DNA of 64,000 nucleotides from Nocardia bovistercoris (lineage in GTDB: Bacteria; Actinomycetota; Actinomycetes; Mycobacteriales; Mycobacteriaceae). This document shows positions 36,046-44,995 of this stretch, piece after piece; position 1 is the stretch's first letter; the number at the start of each line of letters is the position of its first letter. The stretch lies in the NCBI RefSeq assembly GCF_015674855.1, contig NZ_JADMLG010000016.1:86510-150509 (forward strand). The letters are read 5' to 3'. The translations under genes were made by a program, and so were the position numbers. A model generated the notes under the pieces. That model was not told where the DNA came from. It saw only the letters and a program-made list of their open reading frames with translations, and did no database searches.

Positions 36046-38340
36046 TCAGCTCGCCGCCGAACCGAACAGTTTCGGCAGTGTGCCCTCGTAGGCGGTGCGC
36101 AGTTCGGCGAGGGTGATGGAGAACTGACCCTGCACCTCGATCGAATCCGAACCCTGGTCGACCACGCCGATCCTGGCCCACGGCAGGCCGCGCGCCTCGC
36201 ACATCTTCGTGAACCGGGTCTCCTCGGTGCGCGGCACCGCGACCAGCACGCGGCCCGTCGATTCGGAGAACAGCGCGACGAACGGGTCGGCGCCCTCGGG
36301 CAGCAGCACGCGGCAGCCGGTCTCACCCGCGAGCGCCGCCTCGACCACGGTCTGGGCGAGCCCGCCCTCGGACAGGTCGTGCGCGGCGCTGATCAAGCCG
36401 TCACGTGACCCGGCGGTGAGGATCTCGGCGAGCAACTGCTCACGGGCGAAGTCCACCTTCGGCGGCACCCCGCCGAGGTGATCGTGGGCGACCTGCGACC
36501 AGATGGAGCCGCCGAATTCGTCGTTGGTGTCGCCGAGCAGGATCAGCGTCTCCCCCGGCTCCAGGCCGAGACCGGTCGGGATGCGCCGGTGCACATCGTC
36601 GATGACGCCGAGGACGCCGACCACCGGGGTCGGCAGGATGGCGTCCTGGCCCGTCTGGTTGTAGAAGCTGACATTGCCGCCGGTCACCGGGATGCCGAGG
36701 GCCACACAGCCGTCGGCGAGCCCGCGCACGGCCTGCTGGAACTGCCACATCACGCCCGGATCCTCGGGCGAACCGAAGTTGAGGCAGTTGGTGACGGCCT
36801 TCGGGGTGGCGCCGGTGGTCGCGACATTGCGGAACGCCTCGGCCAGTGCCAGTTGCGCGCCCGTGTACGGGTCGAGTTTGGTGTAGCGCCCTGACGCGTC
36901 GGTGGCCAGCGCGATACCGCGACCGGTCTGCTCATCGATGCGGATCACACCGGCGTCGGCGTGTTCGGCCAGCACCGTGTTGCCGCGTACGTAGCGGTCG
37001 TACTGTTCGGTGATCCACTTGCGGCTGCACAGCTGCGGACTCGAGATCATCGCCAGCAGCGTCGCCCGCAGTTCGTCGGCGGACGCCGGGCGCGCGAGCC
37101 GGTCGGGTGTGTCGGCGATCAGCGCGTCCTGCTCGTCGGGGCGGCGCACCGGGCGCTCGTAGACCGGGCCCTCGTGCGCGACCGTGCGCGGCGGCACATC
37201 GACGACGGTCTCGCCGTGCCAGGTGACCACGAGGCGCTCACCGTCGGTGACCTCGCCGATGACGGTGGCCAGCACATCCCATTTCTTGCACACGGCCATG
37301 AACGCGTCCACGTTCTCGGGGGTGACCACCGCGCACATGCGCTCCTGCGATTCGCTGGACAGGATCTCGGCCGGGGTCATGTCGGCCGCGCGCAACGGGA
37401 CCTTGGTCAGGTCGATGTGCATGCCGCCGTCGCCCGCGGCGGCGAGTTCGGAGGTCGCGCAGGACAGGCCCGCGCCGCCGAGGTCCTGGATGCCGACGAC
37501 GAGGTCGGCCGCGTACAGCTCGAGACAGCACTCGATGAGCACCTTCTCGGTGAACGGGTCACCGACCTGCACGCTCGGCAGTTTCTTGCGACCACCGGAG
37601 GATTCGTCGCCGGAGAAGGAATCCGAGGCGAGCACCGAGACTCCGCCGATGCCGTCGAGGCCGGTGCGCGCGCCGAACAGGATGATCTTGTTGCCCGCGC
37701 CGGAAGCGAAGGCCAGATGCAGGTCCTCGACCCGCATGACGCCCGCGCACAGCGCGTTCACCAGTGGATTGCCCTGGTAGGAGGCATCGAAGACGGTTTC
37801 TCCACCGATATTGGGCAGGCCGAGCGAATTGCCGTAGCCGCCGACCCCGCGCACCACGCCGTCGACGACGCGCTTGGTGTCGATCGCGTCCGCCGCGCCG
37901 AAACGCAGCTGGTCCATGACGGCGACCGGCCGCGCGCCCATGGCCATGATGTCGCGCACGATGCCGCCGACGCCGGTCGCGGCGCCCTGATACGGCTCGA
38001 CGTAGGAGGGATGGTTGTGGCTTTCCACCTTGAAGGTGACCGCCCAGCCGTCGCCGACATCGACGACGCCCGCGTTCTCACCGATGCCGGCGAGCATGGC
38101 CGAACGCATCTCGTCGGTGGTGCTCTGGCCGAAGTAGCGCAGATGCACCTTGGACGACTTGTACGAGCAGTGCTCGCTCCACATCACCGAGTACATCGCC
38201 AGCTCGGCATCCGTCGGCCTGCGGCCGAGGATTTCCTTGATGCGGGCGTACTCGTCGTCCTTGAGGCCCAGCTCCTTGTATGGCTGCGGGGCATCGGGGG
38301 TGGCTGCGGCTGCGCTGACGGTATCGACCTGCGTAGTCAC
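36046..38340 (-). CDS. purL: phosphoribosylformylglycinamidine synthase subunit PurL
   Basis: Large subunit of FGAM synthase; with PurQ and PurS it converts FGAR to FGAM using ATP and glutamine-derived ammonia. The 764-aa small-type PurL has MWSEHCSYKSSK near the N-terminus, VKVESHNHPS-type FKVESHNHPSYVEPYQGAATGVGG, and TGGNVSFYNQTG. GTG 38340 gives the usual N-terminus (VTTQVDTV); the frame opens at 38418. The partner genes purQ-purS are about 6.7 kb away on the same strand. Confidence 0.96.
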   Translation of the reverse strand: MTTQVDTVSAAAATPDAPQPYKELGLKDDEYARIKEILGRRPTDAELAMYSVMWSEHCSYKSSKVHLRYFGQSTTDEMRSAMLAGIGENAGVVDVGDGWAVTFKVESHNHPSYVEPYQGAATGVGGIVRDIMAMGARPVAVMDQLRFGAADAIDTKRVVDGVVRGVGGYGNSLGLPNIGGETVFDASYQGNPLVNALCAGVMRVEDLHLAFASGAGNKIILFGARTGLDGIGGVSVLASDSFSGDESSGGRKKLPSVQVGDPFTEKVLIECCLELYAADLVVGIQDLGGAGLSCATSELAAAGDGGMHIDLTKVPLRAADMTPAEILSSESQERMCAVVTPENVDAFMAVCKKWDVLATVIGEVTDGERLVVTWHGETVVDVPPRTVAHEGPVYERPVRRPDEQDALIADTPDRLARPASADELRATLLAMISSPQLCSRKWITEQYDRYVRGNTVLAEHADAGVIRIDEQTGRGIALATDASGRYTKLDPYTGAQLALAEAFRNVATTGATPKAVTNCLNFGSPEDPGVMWQFQQAVRGLADGCVALGIPVTGGNVSFYNQTGQDAILPTPVVGVLGVIDDVHRRIPTGLGLEPGETLILLGDTNDEFGGSIWSQVAHDHLGGVPPKVDFAREQLLAEILTAGSRDGLISAAHDLSEGGLAQTVVEAALAGETGCRVLLPEGADPFVALFSESTGRVLVAVPRTEETRFTKMCEARGLPWARIGVVDQGSDSIEVQGQFSITLAELRTAYEGTLPKLFGSAAS

Positions 38341-38513
38341 GGAGTACCAAGGTCCTTTCGGCCGGACAAGGAGGCGACGAGCCGACGAGCCGACGTTCAT
38401 CGTTGGAAGCGGTGTCACCGATGGCGGGCGAGATGCCTGCGGCCAGTCTAGAGGGGAGGTCGGCGCCGCTTCGCACCTGAGTGCCCCGGCCGCGACCTAC
38501 TTCGCGTTCGGGG

Positions 38514-38545
38514 TTGCATCCGGTACCGGGGTACAGGTTTACCGT
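38514..38545 (+). promoter_or_regulatory. MerR-type promoter with long spacer
   Basis: -35 TTGCAT (38514-38519) and -10 TACCGT (38540-38545) are separated by 20 bases, the overlong spacing that MerR-family activators correct. A dyad GTACC-GG-GGTAC (38523-38534) is centred in the spacer. The -10 is six bases before the ATG at 38552, giving a leaderless message. Confidence 0.65.
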
Positions 38546-38551
38546 GATGCC

Positions 38552-38902
38552 ATGACCGATAGTGACCTGCCCGAACAGATGCGGAATCTGTCCGCGTGCA
38601 CCCTGCCCACCGCCGAACGCCCGACCCGGCTCGGCGAGTTCGACCGGTTCTTCACCGACTTTGTCGGCGCCACCGCGCGCCCGGCCCCGACCCGCCTGGA
38701 ACTGCGACTCGAAGGCGGCGACGCCGAGCCGGTCGGGCGGGACCTGGCGGCACGGGAGTCGGCGTGCTGCTCGTTCTTCACCTTCACCTTCACACCGGAC
38801 CCGACCGGCACCGTCATGGCGATCGAGGTGCCCGACCGGCACGTCGACGTCCTCGACACCCTCGCCAGGCGCGCCGAGACCGCCGTGCGGGCGCGGGGAT
38901 GA
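38552..38902 (+). CDS. uncharacterised protein with CCSFF motif in the MerR operon
   Basis: A 116-aa soluble protein with a vicinal Cys pair in ESACCSFFTFTF (Cys72, Cys73) and Cys16. Proteins with this motif accompany MerR-like regulators in actinobacteria; the cysteine pair suggests a metal-binding or buffering role. Leaderless start at ATG 38552. Its stop overlaps the merR-like ATG. I do not recognise an assigned function. Confidence 0.7.
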   Translation: MTDSDLPEQMRNLSACTLPTAERPTRLGEFDRFFTDFVGATARPAPTRLELRLEGGDAEPVGRDLAARESACCSFFTFTFTPDPTGTVMAIEVPDRHVDVLDTLARRAETAVRARG

Positions 38903-39363
38903 ACACCGGCTTGCGCAGCGGGCAGCTGGCCGCCGCGGCGGGAGTGAACGCCCAGACGCTGCGCTACTACGAACGCCGCGGCCTGCTCGCCGAACCGGAT
39001 CGCTCGCTCGGCGGGCACCGCATCTACCCGGAGCAGGCGGTGACGGTGCTGCGGGTGATCAAGGCCGCCCAACGCCTCGGATTCACCCTCGACGAGGTCG
39101 GCGAACTGCTGGAAGCCACCCACTACGGCCGCCGCGACACCGACGCCGGACTGCGCGCCCGCGCCGCCGCGAAACTGGTCGAGATCGACGCGAAACTCGC
39201 CGAACTCACCGCGGTACGCGACACCCTGCGCGCCGCACTCGACGCGGGCTGTGTCGACCTGGTCGAATGCAGCGCGCACCCGTCCTGCCCGGTCCCGTTC
39301 GACCACGAAGGCCGCGACCTGACGATCGCCGAGACCGAAACGGGTGGACGCTGTGGCTGCTGA
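38899..39363 (+). CDS. MerR-family metal-responsive regulator
   Basis: A 154-aa MerR-type activator/repressor: winged helix at 5-45 (LRYYERRGLL, GGHRIYPEQ), a coiled coil (about 85-115) and a C-terminal thiol region GCVDLVECSAHPSCP (Cys118, Cys124, Cys130). Mercury MerR uses Cys82, Cys117 and Cys126; no counterpart of Cys82 is present, so the ligand may be Hg(II) or another thiophilic metal. It should act on the 20-base-spacer promoter at 38514, making the operon autoregulated. Confidence 0.82.
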   Translation: MNTGLRSGQLAAAAGVNAQTLRYYERRGLLAEPDRSLGGHRIYPEQAVTVLRVIKAAQRLGFTLDEVGELLEATHYGRRDTDAGLRARAAAKLVEIDAKLAELTAVRDTLRAALDAGCVDLVECSAHPSCPVPFDHEGRDLTIAETETGGRCGC

Positions 39364-39664
39364 ACTCGACAGACCAGGCCGCCGCTGGTTCGCGCCGATC
39401 GGACTCGGCGCGGCGCTGTGCGTGGCGTGCTGCCTTGCGCCGATCCTCATCGCGGCCGGGGTGATCGGCGGCGGCGCACTGCTGGTCGGCCTGTCCTGGT
39501 TGGAACCGCTCGGCTTCGCCCTCATCGGCCTCGGCATCGTCGGGCTGCTCTGGTCGCGCGCCCGTGCCCGCCGCATCGGATGCGATAGCGGCAGTTCCGA
39601 CCGAGACGCGGGATGTTCGAACACCGGCTGCGGATGCGCGGATACCGCCACGCTGCGCGCCTGA
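39344..39664 (+). CDS. MerF/MerT-like two-helix metal transport protein
   Basis: A 106-aa protein with two membrane helices (about 19-40 and 50-68) and a Cys pair at the first helix (CVACCLAPIL), as in mercuric ion uptake proteins MerF and MerT. The C-terminal tail is cysteine-rich (CDSGSSDRDAGCSNTGCGCAD) and may hand over metal. GTG 39344 lies inside the merR-like gene; GTG 39353 is an alternative. No mercuric reductase or lyase is encoded in this window. Confidence 0.7.
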   Translation: MDAVAAELDRPGRRWFAPIGLGAALCVACCLAPILIAAGVIGGGALLVGLSWLEPLGFALIGLGIVGLLWSRARARRIGCDSGSSDRDAGCSNTGCGCADTATLRA

Positions 39665-39831
39665 TCGCCCCGTGCCGGCACCCGCATCCGCGATGCTAGT
39701 AGAGCTATGACCTGTTCCGCCTGCCTCAGGCAAGTCCTGGACCGGTCCTCGCCCCAGGGCTGATCGCGCTCGCGGCGATGCCCCTCGGACCGGCGGTCGG
39801 GGGTGGGGCGCACACCGATACTCTGTGGGTC

Positions 39832-41106
39832 GTGACAGAACGCGCGCGGGTCGCGAAAGCGGCGAATGACCCGACTGCCACCGACTCGGTCGACCAGCAC
39901 GAGTCCCCCGTCACCCGGCATCGCGTGCGTCTGCTCTCGGCCGCCGTTGGGCTGTTCGGTATCTCGGTTCTGGTCGCGTTCCTCGTGCACTGGTGGGGTG
40001 GATACCTCGATCTGCAGGTCTATCGCAACGGCGCGCGGGTCTGGCTCGACGGCGGCGAACTGTACGGACCGATGCCGCCGGTGGGTGGGATCGGACTGCC
40101 GTTCACCTACCCGCCGCCCGCCGCCCTGTTCTTCGTGCCGCTTGCGGTGCTGCCGCTGGTGTTGGCCGAAATCGTGGTGGTGCTCACCAATGTGGCCTGT
40201 CTGAGCATCGTGCTGTGGCTGGTGCTGACCCGCCTGCGTCCCGAACTCGATCGCTTCGCCACCCTGACGGCACTGATCGCCATCGTCGGCTGCGCGAACT
40301 TCCTCGAGCCGGTGCGCGCCACCTTCGGCTTCGGCCAGATCAACCTGGTGCTGATGGCCGCCATCGCGCTGGACTGCCTGGCGCGCAAGCCGTTCTGGCC
40401 GCGCGGCATGCTCATCGGCATCGCGGTGTCGGTCAAACTCACGCCAGCGGGCTTCCTGCTGTACTTCCTGCTGCGCCGCGACTGGAAAGCCGCGGGCACC
40501 CTCGTCGTCTCCGCGATCGCCGCCATCGGCCTCGGATTCTTGCTTTTTCCAGGCGATTCGGTGGAGTACTGGTTCAACACGGTCGCCGACACCGGACGCA
40601 TCGGCCCGCCGTACTACGCGGGCAACCAGTCCCTCAAAGGCATGGCCTTCCGTCTCGGCGTCCCCGACACCGCGGCCACCGTGATCTGGATCGCACTGTC
40701 GCTGGTTGTGCTCGCTCTCGCGGCGGTGTGGATGCACCGCCTCATCACCGCGGGCGCAACGGTGGCCCCACTGCTGGTGAACGCGGCCGCCATACTGCTG
40801 GTCTCACCGGTCTCGTGGTCACACCACTGGGTCTGGGTCGCGCCCGCCCTGCTCGTCGTCGCCGACGGCATCGTCCGCGGCGCCCGACAGCGGTGGTACC
40901 TGATCACCGTCGGCGCCCTCACCGCACTCCTACTCGCGGGCCCACACTTCCTGCTCCCGCACTCCAACGACCGCGAACTCGACTGGGCTTGGTGGCAACA
41001 AATCCTCGGCAGCAGCTACGTACTCGCCGCACTGGGCGTGTTCATCGCCGCGATCGCGCTGTACCGCCCGCCGGTAAGGACCGAGTCGGCGGCGAACACG
41101 ACATAG
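39832..41106 (+). CDS. GT87-family membrane glycosyltransferase (polyprenyl-phosphate-sugar type)
   Basis: A 424-aa polytopic GT-C enzyme of family GT87, which includes PimE-like mannosyltransferases using polyprenol-phosphate-mannose for envelope glycolipids. About ten helices; the loop after the first helix carries DLQVYRNGARVWLDGGELY with an acidic residue typical of the active site, and FGQINLVLM and KLTPA are family segments. Leaderless GTG, seven bases after TACTCT (39819-39824). Acceptor unknown. Confidence 0.82.
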   Translation: MTERARVAKAANDPTATDSVDQHESPVTRHRVRLLSAAVGLFGISVLVAFLVHWWGGYLDLQVYRNGARVWLDGGELYGPMPPVGGIGLPFTYPPPAALFFVPLAVLPLVLAEIVVVLTNVACLSIVLWLVLTRLRPELDRFATLTALIAIVGCANFLEPVRATFGFGQINLVLMAAIALDCLARKPFWPRGMLIGIAVSVKLTPAGFLLYFLLRRDWKAAGTLVVSAIAAIGLGFLLFPGDSVEYWFNTVADTGRIGPPYYAGNQSLKGMAFRLGVPDTAATVIWIALSLVVLALAAVWMHRLITAGATVAPLLVNAAAILLVSPVSWSHHWVWVAPALLVVADGIVRGARQRWYLITVGALTALLLAGPHFLLPHSNDRELDWAWWQQILGSSYVLAALGVFIAAIALYRPPVRTESAANTT

Positions 41107-41241
41107 CGCAACGGCAACGCACGATCGATTCTTCATCGGGTGCGGTCGTGCACATTCGGATGTGGAGGTCGATATCGGCTCGAAGTTTCCGCCTGCCGGT
41201 CCGACCGCCATACGTGATGGCGGCTGAGAGGAGCCCTACCG

Positions 41242-41415
41242 ATGAAGACCGTGCTGATCAGAAATCTGAGCGACGACGTGTACCGCGCCATCTGCCTGCG
41301 CGCAGCCGCTCACGGACGCAGCGTCGAAGCCGAGATCCGGGCCATCCTCACCGCCGCCGTGCGACCGGACGCGCAGATTGAACCCGGCAGCCGCGTCGTA
41401 GAGTTCGGCGGGTGA
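41242..41415 (+). CDS. FitA-like ribbon-helix-helix antitoxin
   Basis: A 57-aa RHH protein with VLIRNLSDDVYRAICLRA and HGRSVEAEIRAIL, the FitA/VapB antitoxin pattern. GAGAGGAG is nine bases upstream. Instead of a PIN-domain FitB toxin, the next gene, overlapping its stop as GTGA, is an Imm51 immunity protein. It is therefore an orphan antitoxin or a repurposed autoregulator. Confidence 0.8.
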   Translation: MKTVLIRNLSDDVYRAICLRAAAHGRSVEAEIRAILTAAVRPDAQIEPGSRVVEFGG

Positions 41416-41768
41416 CCGATCGTGAGACCTTTGCTCCCTTGGTGTTCTTCGAATACGACCACAAGCCCGGCAACTACTGCCTGATGCTCAGCGACGACAA
41501 GATGCTCGCGACCCAAGAGGTGTTCGCCGCCGCCGGTTACGAAGGCGGCGGTTACGACTGGGCCGGGGTCGCGCGGTCGGCCGTGCACGCGCGACTGCCC
41601 GAGTCGGCCGACCGGATCCGCTTCGATCCCGAGGCGGGCATGTTCGTTGCCTACGGCGCCGACCCTGACGCGCTGCGCGCACTGGGCGCGATCCTGCGCG
41701 ACGCGGTGCACGACCACGAACTGCTCGCCGAGTTCATCCGCACCGGCGACCCCGACTGGTTCGACTGA
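41412..41768 (+). CDS. Imm51-family immunity protein
   Basis: A 118-aa protein matching the Imm51 family as recalled, with FFEYDHKPGNYCLMLSD and YEGGGYDWAGVARSAV. Imm proteins neutralise polymorphic or contact-dependent toxins; no toxin gene is visible here. Start GTG overlaps the antitoxin stop. Ends just before the convergent aminopeptidase gene. Confidence 0.75.
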   Translation: MTDRETFAPLVFFEYDHKPGNYCLMLSDDKMLATQEVFAAAGYEGGGYDWAGVARSAVHARLPESADRIRFDPEAGMFVAYGADPDALRALGAILRDAVHDHELLAEFIRTGDPDWFD

Positions 41769-43046
41769 TCACGCGGGGGTGAGGAAGGCCGCGAGCGCCG
41801 ACGCGTAAGTGGGCACGTCGGCCGCGCCCATCAGTTCGCGCGCGGAGTGCATGGCCAACTGGGGTGCGCCGACGTCGACGGTGGAGATGCCGGTGCGGGC
41901 TGCGGTCATCGGGCCGATGGTGGATCCGCAGGGCAGGTCGGCGCGATGCACATAGCGCTGCAACGGAACTCCGGCCTGTGCGCAGGCCAGCGCGAACGCG
42001 CCCGCGCCGGACGCGTCGGTGGCGTAGCGCAGGTTCTGGTTGACCTTCAGCACCGGGCCGCCGTTGACCTCGATGCGGTGCGCGGGCTCGTGCCGTTCGG
42101 GATAGTTCGGGTGTGTGGCGTGCGCCATATCACCCGAGGCGCACACCGAATCCGCCAGCGCGGCGAGGAATTCCGCGCGACCGCCGCCGCGGGCGAGCAC
42201 CACGCGCTCCAACACCGCAGGCAGCAGATCCGACTGCGCGCCGCGATCGGATTGGCTGCCGACCTCCTCGTGGTCGAAGACGGCGAGCACCGGCACGGCG
42301 GCGCCCGGCTCATCCACCGCGGCCAGGAAAGCGTGCAGCCCCGCGTAGCAGGTGCCCTGGTTGTCCAGTCGCGGTGCGCTGACCAGATCGCCGTCGCGGC
42401 CGATGATCCGACTCGGCGCGAGATCGTGGGTCATCAACTCCCAGCCGAGGACATCGCCCGCCCGCACCTGCGCCCGCTCGGCGACGAACTCCAGGAAGGA
42501 CCGTGGCTCGGCGCCGACTCCCCACACCGCGTTCACGTGCCGCTGCGGGTCGAGGGTGACCCCGCGCCGCTCCTCGGACAAGTGAATGGCCAGCTGCGGC
42601 ACCCGCAGGATCGGTTCGTCGACGCGAACCACGTGCTCGCGCACCGCATCTCCCGCGCGCACGCTCAACCGCCCCGAAATGCCGAGGTCGCGGTCGAGCC
42701 ATGAGTTCAGCAGCACACCGCCGTAGGGCTCTAGCCCGACCACCTGCCAGCCCGCCACCACCAGATCGGGGTGCTGTTTGACCCGCAGGTTCGGGCTGTC
42801 GGTGTGCGCGCCGACCACCCGGAATCCGGCGCCGCCCGCGCCTTCACCCCACGCCACGAGCGACCCGCCGCGCACCACGTAGTACCGACCGGGCGCGGCA
42901 GGCCACGCCGCGGCTTCGGCCAGTCGCGTGAACCCGCGCGCCTCCAATTCCGCCGCGATCGTGCGGCACACGTGGAACGGCGAGGGCGACGCGTCGATGA
43001 ACGCGCACATCCCGGCGGCTGTAGCGGACGTTGTCGAAACCGGCAT
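41769..43046 (-). CDS. pepC: M18 family aminopeptidase
   Basis: A 425-aa zinc aminopeptidase (aspartyl aminopeptidase-like). Metal and catalytic elements are visible: GAHTDSPNLRVK, RLDNQGT, FDHEEVGSQSDRGA and the late His in LAMHSARE. Counterpart of Rv0800. ATG 43046 is leaderless, seven bases after TAGGAT (43054-43059, minus strand). Cytoplasmic peptide turnover. Confidence 0.92.
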   Translation of the reverse strand: MPVSTTSATAAGMCAFIDASPSPFHVCRTIAAELEARGFTRLAEAAAWPAAPGRYYVVRGGSLVAWGEGAGGAGFRVVGAHTDSPNLRVKQHPDLVVAGWQVVGLEPYGGVLLNSWLDRDLGISGRLSVRAGDAVREHVVRVDEPILRVPQLAIHLSEERRGVTLDPQRHVNAVWGVGAEPRSFLEFVAERAQVRAGDVLGWELMTHDLAPSRIIGRDGDLVSAPRLDNQGTCYAGLHAFLAAVDEPGAAVPVLAVFDHEEVGSQSDRGAQSDLLPAVLERVVLARGGGRAEFLAALADSVCASGDMAHATHPNYPERHEPAHRIEVNGGPVLKVNQNLRYATDASGAGAFALACAQAGVPLQRYVHRADLPCGSTIGPMTAARTGISTVDVGAPQLAMHSARELMGAADVPTYASALAAFLTPA

Positions 43047-43443
43047 GCCAGCGATCCTATTGCCTGCCGAAGTCGATCGTCCCGGCCGCGTCACCCGCGC
43101 CACACGGGGCGACACGCGGAAATACACGAGGCGGTGCGGTGCGCATTTCCGGTTTCCCGGTATGCGCCGCGGGCGAGTACCGCATGGCGATGATTCGATT
43201 CGAAATCATCTAATTGCGAACGCAATGTTGCGAATGCCGTCCCGACGGCACAGTTGTGTAACCGCGATATTGCGCCGCAATGTCCGGTTCGTCACGGAAG
43301 CCCGGTTCAATTGTTGACGCGACCACTATTCGAAGAATACCGCGAGACGACCAATTGACCGACCGTCCATCTTGTTCGGTTGGAAGTTCGAGCCGATCGG
43401 TTATTACCCAGACGCGCCACGCCTGAATCCCCCTCGGGGAGAT
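43047..43443. other. 397-base intergenic region, AT-richer
   Basis: Contains the leaderless pepC promoter at its left edge, a hairpin GATGATT...AATCATC (43189-43210), ATTGCG-AA-CGCAAT just after it, and the marR-like terminator at the right edge. No coding frame convinced me; base composition is visibly lower in GC than the flanking genes. Confidence 0.4.
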
Positions 43444-43447
43444 TCAG
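43423..43447 (-). terminator. terminator overlapping the marR-like stop
   Basis: CTGAATC with GATTCAG (43423-43429, 43441-43447) encloses CCCC-TC-GGGG. It includes the stop codon of the marR-like gene. Confidence 0.65.
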
Positions 43448-43875
43448 TCGCCCGAGTTCGCGACCTGATCGAGCAGCCGCAGCAGTTCCGCGTACCGGCG
43501 AGCGCCGATACGCGACTGTAATGCCTGCTCGGCACGGATTTCCTCGGTGCGAACCGCAGTGACGAGCTCAGCGCCGAGATGGCTGAGACCGATCAGGATC
43601 CGACGGCGGTCCTCCTCGGCGGCCACCCGGAAGATCAGGCCGCGCTCGGCGAGATAATCGGCGTGCCGGGTCGCCGAGGACGGCGGCAACTGACTGCGCG
43701 AAGCCAATTCCGTCATGGTCACCCCGACCTCTGTGGACAAATTGCACAGCATCGTCCACTGATCAGCCGACAGTTGTTTGGCGCACAACGCGTCGTCGAG
43801 GCGTTGTAGCCAACGTCGCTCCGCTGCTCGCAGCGCGCCATGCAGCGTGGAATATCCGCTTACAATGGTCGTCAT
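43444..43875 (-). CDS. MarR-family regulator
   Basis: A 143-aa winged-helix protein with the MarR core LSADQWTMLCNLSTEVGVTMTELASRSQLPPSSATRH and the wing EEDRRRILIGLS. It is divergent from the AmiC-like gene with only 48 bases between starts; a short dyad CTCG-AA-CGAG near 43905 could be its operator. Likely controls itself and the neighbour. Confidence 0.85.
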   Translation of the reverse strand: MTTIVSGYSTLHGALRAAERRWLQRLDDALCAKQLSADQWTMLCNLSTEVGVTMTELASRSQLPPSSATRHADYLAERGLIFRVAAEEDRRRILIGLSHLGAELVTAVRTEEIRAEQALQSRIGARRYAELLRLLDQVANSGD

Positions 43876-43923
43876 AAATTCCGCCCGCCATGAATTTCGC
43901 TCGAACGAGAAGAAGAGTACCCA

Positions 43924-44991
43924 ATGTGCGCGTTCGGCGACTATCCAGAGGCAACACTGGAGATCATCAACATTGTGCCGAGGCGGGGACCAGCCGGGAT
44001 CATCGCGCCATCCTGCGACGCCGCCACCGCCCTTGCTGTCCACGAAATCAACAGCGGCACAGGCATACTCGGGCGCGAACTACGCGTGACGACCATCGAC
44101 GGCGGGCGTTGCCCGCAGGTGGTGGCGAACGAGGTGTCGGCGTTGCTCGCCACCGGCATGGTGCACGCCATCACCGGCTGCCACGCCTCCTCGGTGCGCC
44201 GCGCGGTCGCGACCGCCAACGCCGGACGGGTGCCCTACCTGTTCGCCACCGCCCACGAGGGCCTCGATGAACAGCCCGGCGTCTTCCTGCTCGGCGAACA
44301 TCCCGCGAGCCACACTCTGGCCGCCGTGCGGTGGCTGCGACGCGAATACGGCGTCCGGCGACTCGCGATCATCGGCAGCGACTACATCTGGCCGCGCGAA
44401 ACGGCGCGCGCGGTGCGGCGCAGCCTGCCCGATCCCGCCGATATCGTGCTGGAACAGTTCGTGCCGATCGGCGCCGCCGACTTCAGGAGCTTCCTGCGCG
44501 AGCCCGCCCTCGACCGCGCCGACTGCGTCCTGATCCTGCTGGTCGGCGCGGAGATAGCGCACTTCAACCGGCAGTTCGCCGCGGCGGGCCGCACCGCGCC
44601 GCGACTGAGTCCGGCCACCGACGAGAACGTGCTGCTCGCGGGCGGCCCCGACGCCAATCGCGACCTGTACGTCCCGTCCAGCTTCTTCCTGAGCGACCGC
44701 CTGCCCGACGGCCTCGCCCGCCGCATCCGCTACCGGCGCATGCACGGCGACTTCGCACCCGCGCTGACCAGCTTCGGCAATGCCGTCTACGAGGGCATGC
44801 ACGCCCTGCGCGCCATCGCCGAATCGGTACGCTCGCTGCACGTGCCCGACCTGCACCGCGCGTTCACCACCGGCGTGCGCTTCCACACACCGGGCGGACT
44901 CCGCGACTTCCACGGCAACCAGGCCGTGCAGCCCTGCTATCTCGCGCGGGCCGCGGGCGTCGGCTTCGCCGTCGTCGACCGGATCTATTGA
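43924..44991 (+). CDS. AmiC/UrtA-like ligand-binding protein lacking a signal peptide
   Basis: A 355-aa type I periplasmic-binding-protein fold related to AmiC (amide sensor) and urea/branched-chain amino acid binding proteins; DGGRCPQVVANEVSALL and HASSVRRAVATANAGRVPYLFAT are typical. No signal peptide or lipobox is visible, so it probably acts in the cytoplasm as a sensor rather than in transport, and no permease genes are adjacent. Partner may be the divergent MarR protein. The SD is weak. Confidence 0.75.
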   Translation: MCAFGDYPEATLEIINIVPRRGPAGIIAPSCDAATALAVHEINSGTGILGRELRVTTIDGGRCPQVVANEVSALLATGMVHAITGCHASSVRRAVATANAGRVPYLFATAHEGLDEQPGVFLLGEHPASHTLAAVRWLRREYGVRRLAIIGSDYIWPRETARAVRRSLPDPADIVLEQFVPIGAADFRSFLREPALDRADCVLILLVGAEIAHFNRQFAAAGRTAPRLSPATDENVLLAGGPDANRDLYVPSSFFLSDRLPDGLARRIRYRRMHGDFAPALTSFGNAVYEGMHALRAIAESVRSLHVPDLHRAFTTGVRFHTPGGLRDFHGNQAVQPCYLARAAGVGFAVVDRIY

Positions 44992-44995
44992 CCGG

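Noticed and set aside
43444..44043. A 199-aa version of the MarR protein starting at 44043
   Set aside because: The extra N-terminus overlaps the divergent AmiC-like gene and lacks homology; MTTIVSGYSTL at 43875 is the sensible start.
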